In this document: one piece after another, positions 60,593-64,000 of the stretch
Layout of the letters: each line of letters begins with the position of its first letter
Numbering within the stretch: the stretch's first letter is position 1
Position numbers and translations under genes: made by a program
The notes under the pieces: generated by a model
Told to the model about the DNA's origin: nothing
The model's input: the letters and a program-made list of their open reading frames with translations, nothing else
The model's database searches: none
NCBI GenBank assembly: GCA_037389465.1
Contig: JAZARR010000197.1
Location: forward strand, 938,501 to 1,002,500
Length of the DNA: 64,000 nt
Reading direction: 5' to 3'
Source of the DNA: Baylisascaris procyonis
Taxonomy: Eukaryota > Nematoda > Chromadorea > Rhabditida > Ascarididae

Positions 60593-63500
60593 TAGTGGCT
60601 TCTGCTACGACGATTTGCAAAATGCCAAGTTCTTCTGAATTGCTCCCGGAAATAATCCTCCAAATCATGACCCTTTTGGGTCTTGTGAGAGTAAGGCGTT
60701 GCCAAGACGCCTTTGCCGCCGCCGCCGCCCTGTTCGGCGTCGAATTAATAGAGCTCTACCGTGAGGTGGAGCTCTACCTGCAGGAGCATTGGAGGGAGGA
60801 TTTTGCTCCCCTCGACGTCCATCGGCAAGGAATGTGGTATTTCGGTTCGTTTTTCTTAAACTTTATTTACAAAATTTATGAATAAATGAATAATTTATTG
60901 AGCGGAGTGCTGAGATTGTACAGTACTTAAGTCAGTATGCGTATCACACTGATGCGTATGGATTTTCTTTGATCGATCTTTCGGTTACACCTAATGTTTT
61001 TTTCGACTTTTTTTGATGAAACATTTGTCGTGGGCCATTTTCGAACCTTCTCATAATGTGCCACGAAGTTTGCATTAGAAACGTCATAGGGTTGGCGAAA
61101 GTCGAATTGGTAGCATGTTTGCGTAACGAATGCTTATGGTGGAATGTCATATGCATAAGCAATAAGAATCCCTTTCTTACGTCACGCTTATGTTATCTTA
61201 AGGGATCGTTGCTTCTGCATTCGTTTTGGAGGAAAAATTGGATGGCAAAATGCTGTCGAAAATTAACCGGCTGAAGTGCTTTGGGATCGAAGTAATACCA
61301 TTAATATGCAAGTAGAATTAATGTGTTTCAGTTCGCGAAGCAGTTGGACGCCGCCCACATCCGTTGTTGCTCGAGGCCGCGTGTCGGCTGAAGGGAGCGC
61401 AACTGAGCGTCTGGGATGTGGAACGGCGCAGCTGCGATCTCTACGGCCACGACGGGCCGATGTATAACGTGGCTGTCGAGGGGGGCCTATTTGTCGCCGT
61501 GATGGAACAGCCGATAGTGCCGGTGGGTACATTTTGATTTTATTGCCTTTAACTTTGCTCTATATTTCACTATCACAACCCTGCATATTCCAGGTACTCA
61601 TCTGCAGCAGCGAACTTTTAGCAAATTTTGAAATACAGGTTATGCTAAAACGCGTTCCAATATGAACATGCCGCAAATTTGGCAACCTTAGCACTCACGT
61701 TAAGGAATAACCCGAGGATGCTTGTAGACTGATGAATATTTCGATTGCAGTGGTACCAAAGTGTGGCCCGCGAGCTGGAACCCGGCACTAGCCACGGCCG
61801 CCGGGATGAGGCGAGGATCGCGCCTCCGGTGCCGATAGAGCCACAAGAAGCTCTTCATGAACCGGAGGCTCGCCCTCATCCCGTTGAAGTCAACGCGACG
61901 CCTCAGCGCCGAGGCGTCGAAGAGAGGGAAAGAGAGGCCGCCATCCGCAACGAAAGGGCGCAATGGCAAGAAGCCCTTGCAGCTCGTTATCGCGAAATGC
62001 TGTAAGTGACTGCTGTCTTGTCCATTTGGACCTTCATTGCACACTGCATTTTTTTACAATATTTGTGAGGATAGCACCACAGTAATAATTGGATGAGAGT
62101 CACGGATAGATAATCACACTGTAGCAATGAGATTTTCTTAGTTTCAGCTTGAGTGGCTCCTGTATGAAATTTGGGGGCGCGCAGGCGAACAGACACACGT
62201 ACACAAGGACCACTTGGTCATGATGTGCCTTTGCAAGCAATTATGCCAAAGCCTATAGAAATACAGAAAGCTTTTTCATGAAGATAACAAAGGATGTAAT
62301 TCCGTAGTTACGTTTCCAAGCACCTATCTAACTTTGTCCATACCTGCAGCCGCCCCAGAGCGAGAGCAAATGCGCCCGCGGAACGAGCGCCTCGCAGACG
62401 GGCAATAAGGCAGCAGCCGGAATTCAGACCGGCGGACATAAGTGTGCTGCCAGCCCACATGGCAGCCGAATTAGTGGCACCCGCAACGGCACCCTATATC
62501 GTTCGGGACAATAAGATATGTAAGTATTTCCACTTGCCTTGTTGTTCTGTCTTTCAAAAGTTTGTTTTTCACACTCTCTGAAGTTGTCTGCAGCATATTC
62601 TTTCTCCTGGTTTTAAGGAGAGAGTCGTCTAGGAATGAATAGGGGGAAGGGATGCTCGTTCGAAGAAGGCTCTCCTGTATTCTCAGCCGAAGGCTTCTAA
62701 GTAGTGGAATGAAATGTAGAATTGTGAATGTTACTGTTTTGCTTGAAGTGAGCATTAACTGCCTGATGTTCCACTTTATATGCGTCAATGAGGAGTTCGC
62801 AGATCAGCAAAATTATTTATGCTAAAGTGACTATGATGATGATTTGCATGATGTGGGATACAGTTGGGTGGAAATTTTTTTGTGATCTACTGAAAGCATG
62901 CATCCCGACACGCGACCGCAGGCTGATCAGCTTATTTAATGAAGCCTTCGCAGATATGCGAGATCACGGTGAAAGCTGAAACTGTTTTTAGTGTGCCGTT
63001 TGCCACACTGTGGCGTCGGAGATCGAGAATTTGAGACGGTAGCGGCATGGAGGAAGCATGTCGCTCTCGCCCGATCACATCTCGCCGACGGTAAGCGACT
63101 TTATTTTGCTACCTACATTGTGGCGGGGTTTTTCGGTGGTCTTTTTGTATTTTCCATGTGAGCTGATCTATGGGATTTCGCTGGTAAATATTATGCTACT
63201 AGTATACTCGTTTTGCGAGCAGGAGCGAACTGATGATTAGATAATGGAACCTCGCTTATATTGTTTCATGACGATAAGCAAGTTTTACTAATAGGCTGAA
63301 ATCCTCTAGATTTATTTAATTTGCTGCTTACTCATGTAATCGTCATTGATAAGCTACATTTCTTTTATATGATTTCAGCGTTTTGTGGCACATGTGGACA
63401 TCATTTGGTGGTGCCACCTGAAGCGGACGCAGCAACCACAAAGGTAAGCTGTGAAAACCAGCTTTCTTTGGTTGGATTTTTTCCTCCATAAATATTCATG

Positions 63501-63956
63501 CGTTTTCGGAGAGATTGGGCGGAAACGGAATTCAAATACGCTTCCATTCATTTCCATCATGTGGTATGTCCACACTGAGTAGAATTATATCAAAGGATTT
63601 TGGCTTACCCCTATCCTGTAGCAGAATTGTATAGGGGAATGGAATTACCTTCAAATCTCCCTGTCAATGACCGTTCCTCAGTCACTAATCCCTCTAACTT
63701 CAGCGGCAGTGGAAAGCTCATAAAATCGTGTTTTGGACCTGTACTCTCATGAGCGCGGTGGGTTGAATTTCAGGACGCTGTGACACCTGAAATGTGCGAT
63801 AGGTGAAGATTTTGGTATTTTGATTTCAGGCCTTCATCACAGCGCATAAGAGAGAGCGCTGTGTTGGCGCTTCGAAGGCCGTCGTGCAGCAGAGGTGCGA
63901 AAACGCCACCTGGCTAAACTCGCTCAGACGAAATACAAGCCACATTCTGCTGCCCG
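60593..63956 (+). CDS. OTU-like, double zinc-finger protein gene (3' end outside window)
   Basis: Seven exons join with perfect phase: about 60,593-60,844, 61,332-61,522, 61,751-62,001, 62,350-62,519, 62,992-63,090, 63,379-63,443 and 63,830-63,956, giving about 384 residues before the window ends. Exons 1-2 (DAFAAAAALFGVELIELYRE, YLQEHWREDFAPLDVHRQ, then LLLEAACRLKGAQLSVWDV and GGLFVAVM) resemble the body of an OTU cysteine protease. The usual GDG.C loop is unclear and the histidine expected in G.H(F/Y) is Leu. Exons 3-4 are Arg/Glu/Pro-rich and probably disordered. Exon 5 encodes a finger C-x4-C-x15-H-x6-H. Exons 6-7 encode C-x2-C-x21-H-x4-C. Coding exons are GC-rich and introns AT-rich. It looks like a retroelement-type or domesticated gene. 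The OTU assignment is tentative; the gene model is firm. The true start codon is uncertain (ATG at 60,622 possible). Confidence 0.75.
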
Positions 63957-64000
63957 GTTAGTATTTTATTCATTCCCAGCCTGATCCTATTTGACAGTTT

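Noticed and set aside
60303..60638. 111-codon open frame just upstream of the OTU-like gene
   Set aside because: It overlaps the first exon of that gene in another frame and has no recognised features; probably chance.

Overview
This is a eukaryotic, AT-rich (roughly 60-65% A+T by eye) genomic window, most likely from a nematode. The reasons are spliced genes with short in-phase exons, splice acceptors close to the nematode TTTCAG consensus, nematode GT/AG introns of about 0.3-1 kb, and several copies of the glycosyltransferase family 92 (GT92, DUF23) genes that are expanded in nematodes. No bacterial gene organisation, rRNA, intact tRNA or CRISPR array was seen. The species cannot be named from sequence alone; a clade V (strongylid-like) worm is a guess.

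The left 28.5 kb is one very large, imperfect inverted repeat. Bases 1-5,695 pair with 22,395-28,497 (outer arms; the window cuts into the left one), and 10,272-12,080 pair with 17,548-19,371 (inner arms). Between outer and inner arms the two sides differ. The left side (5,696-10,271) holds the catalytic exons of a GT92 gene. The right side (19,372-22,394) holds a 1.08-kb segment copied from the right outer arm plus diverged, damaged GT92 exons. The left GT92 gene (+, about 4,694-10,959) has exons that join in phase and looks functional. The right copy (-) has lost exons, splice sites and its acidic motif. The loop (12,081-17,547) and both inner arms carry pieces of an M1-family aminopeptidase-like gene (+) that straddles the palindrome centre, together with two tRNA-derived SINE copies. 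An unidentified gene in the outer arms is intact on the left and broken on the right.

A second layer of duplication is direct: 27,816-34,655 (copy A) recurs at 53,931-60,073 (copy B). The copies differ by indels and by tandem-repeat copy number (a 31-bp minisatellite, 5 versus 2 units; a 177-bp unit, 1 versus 3). Immediately before copy B lies a third, clearly dead GT92 copy (51,233-53,869).

The middle (34.6-51 kb) is gene-poor: a second small, decayed palindrome (about 37.07-39.23 kb) overlapping unidentified exons, a likely LTR-retrotransposon gag/protease remnant (-, 43.3-43.8 kb), tandem repeats and long poly-G tracts. The right end (60,593-63,956, +) carries a seven-exon gene with all intron phases consistent and GC-rich coding exons. 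It combines a possible OTU-like fold that appears to lack its catalytic histidine with two zinc fingers split over exons, and runs off the window. It could be a domesticated retroelement-type gene. Much of the remaining sequence shows nothing recognisable.
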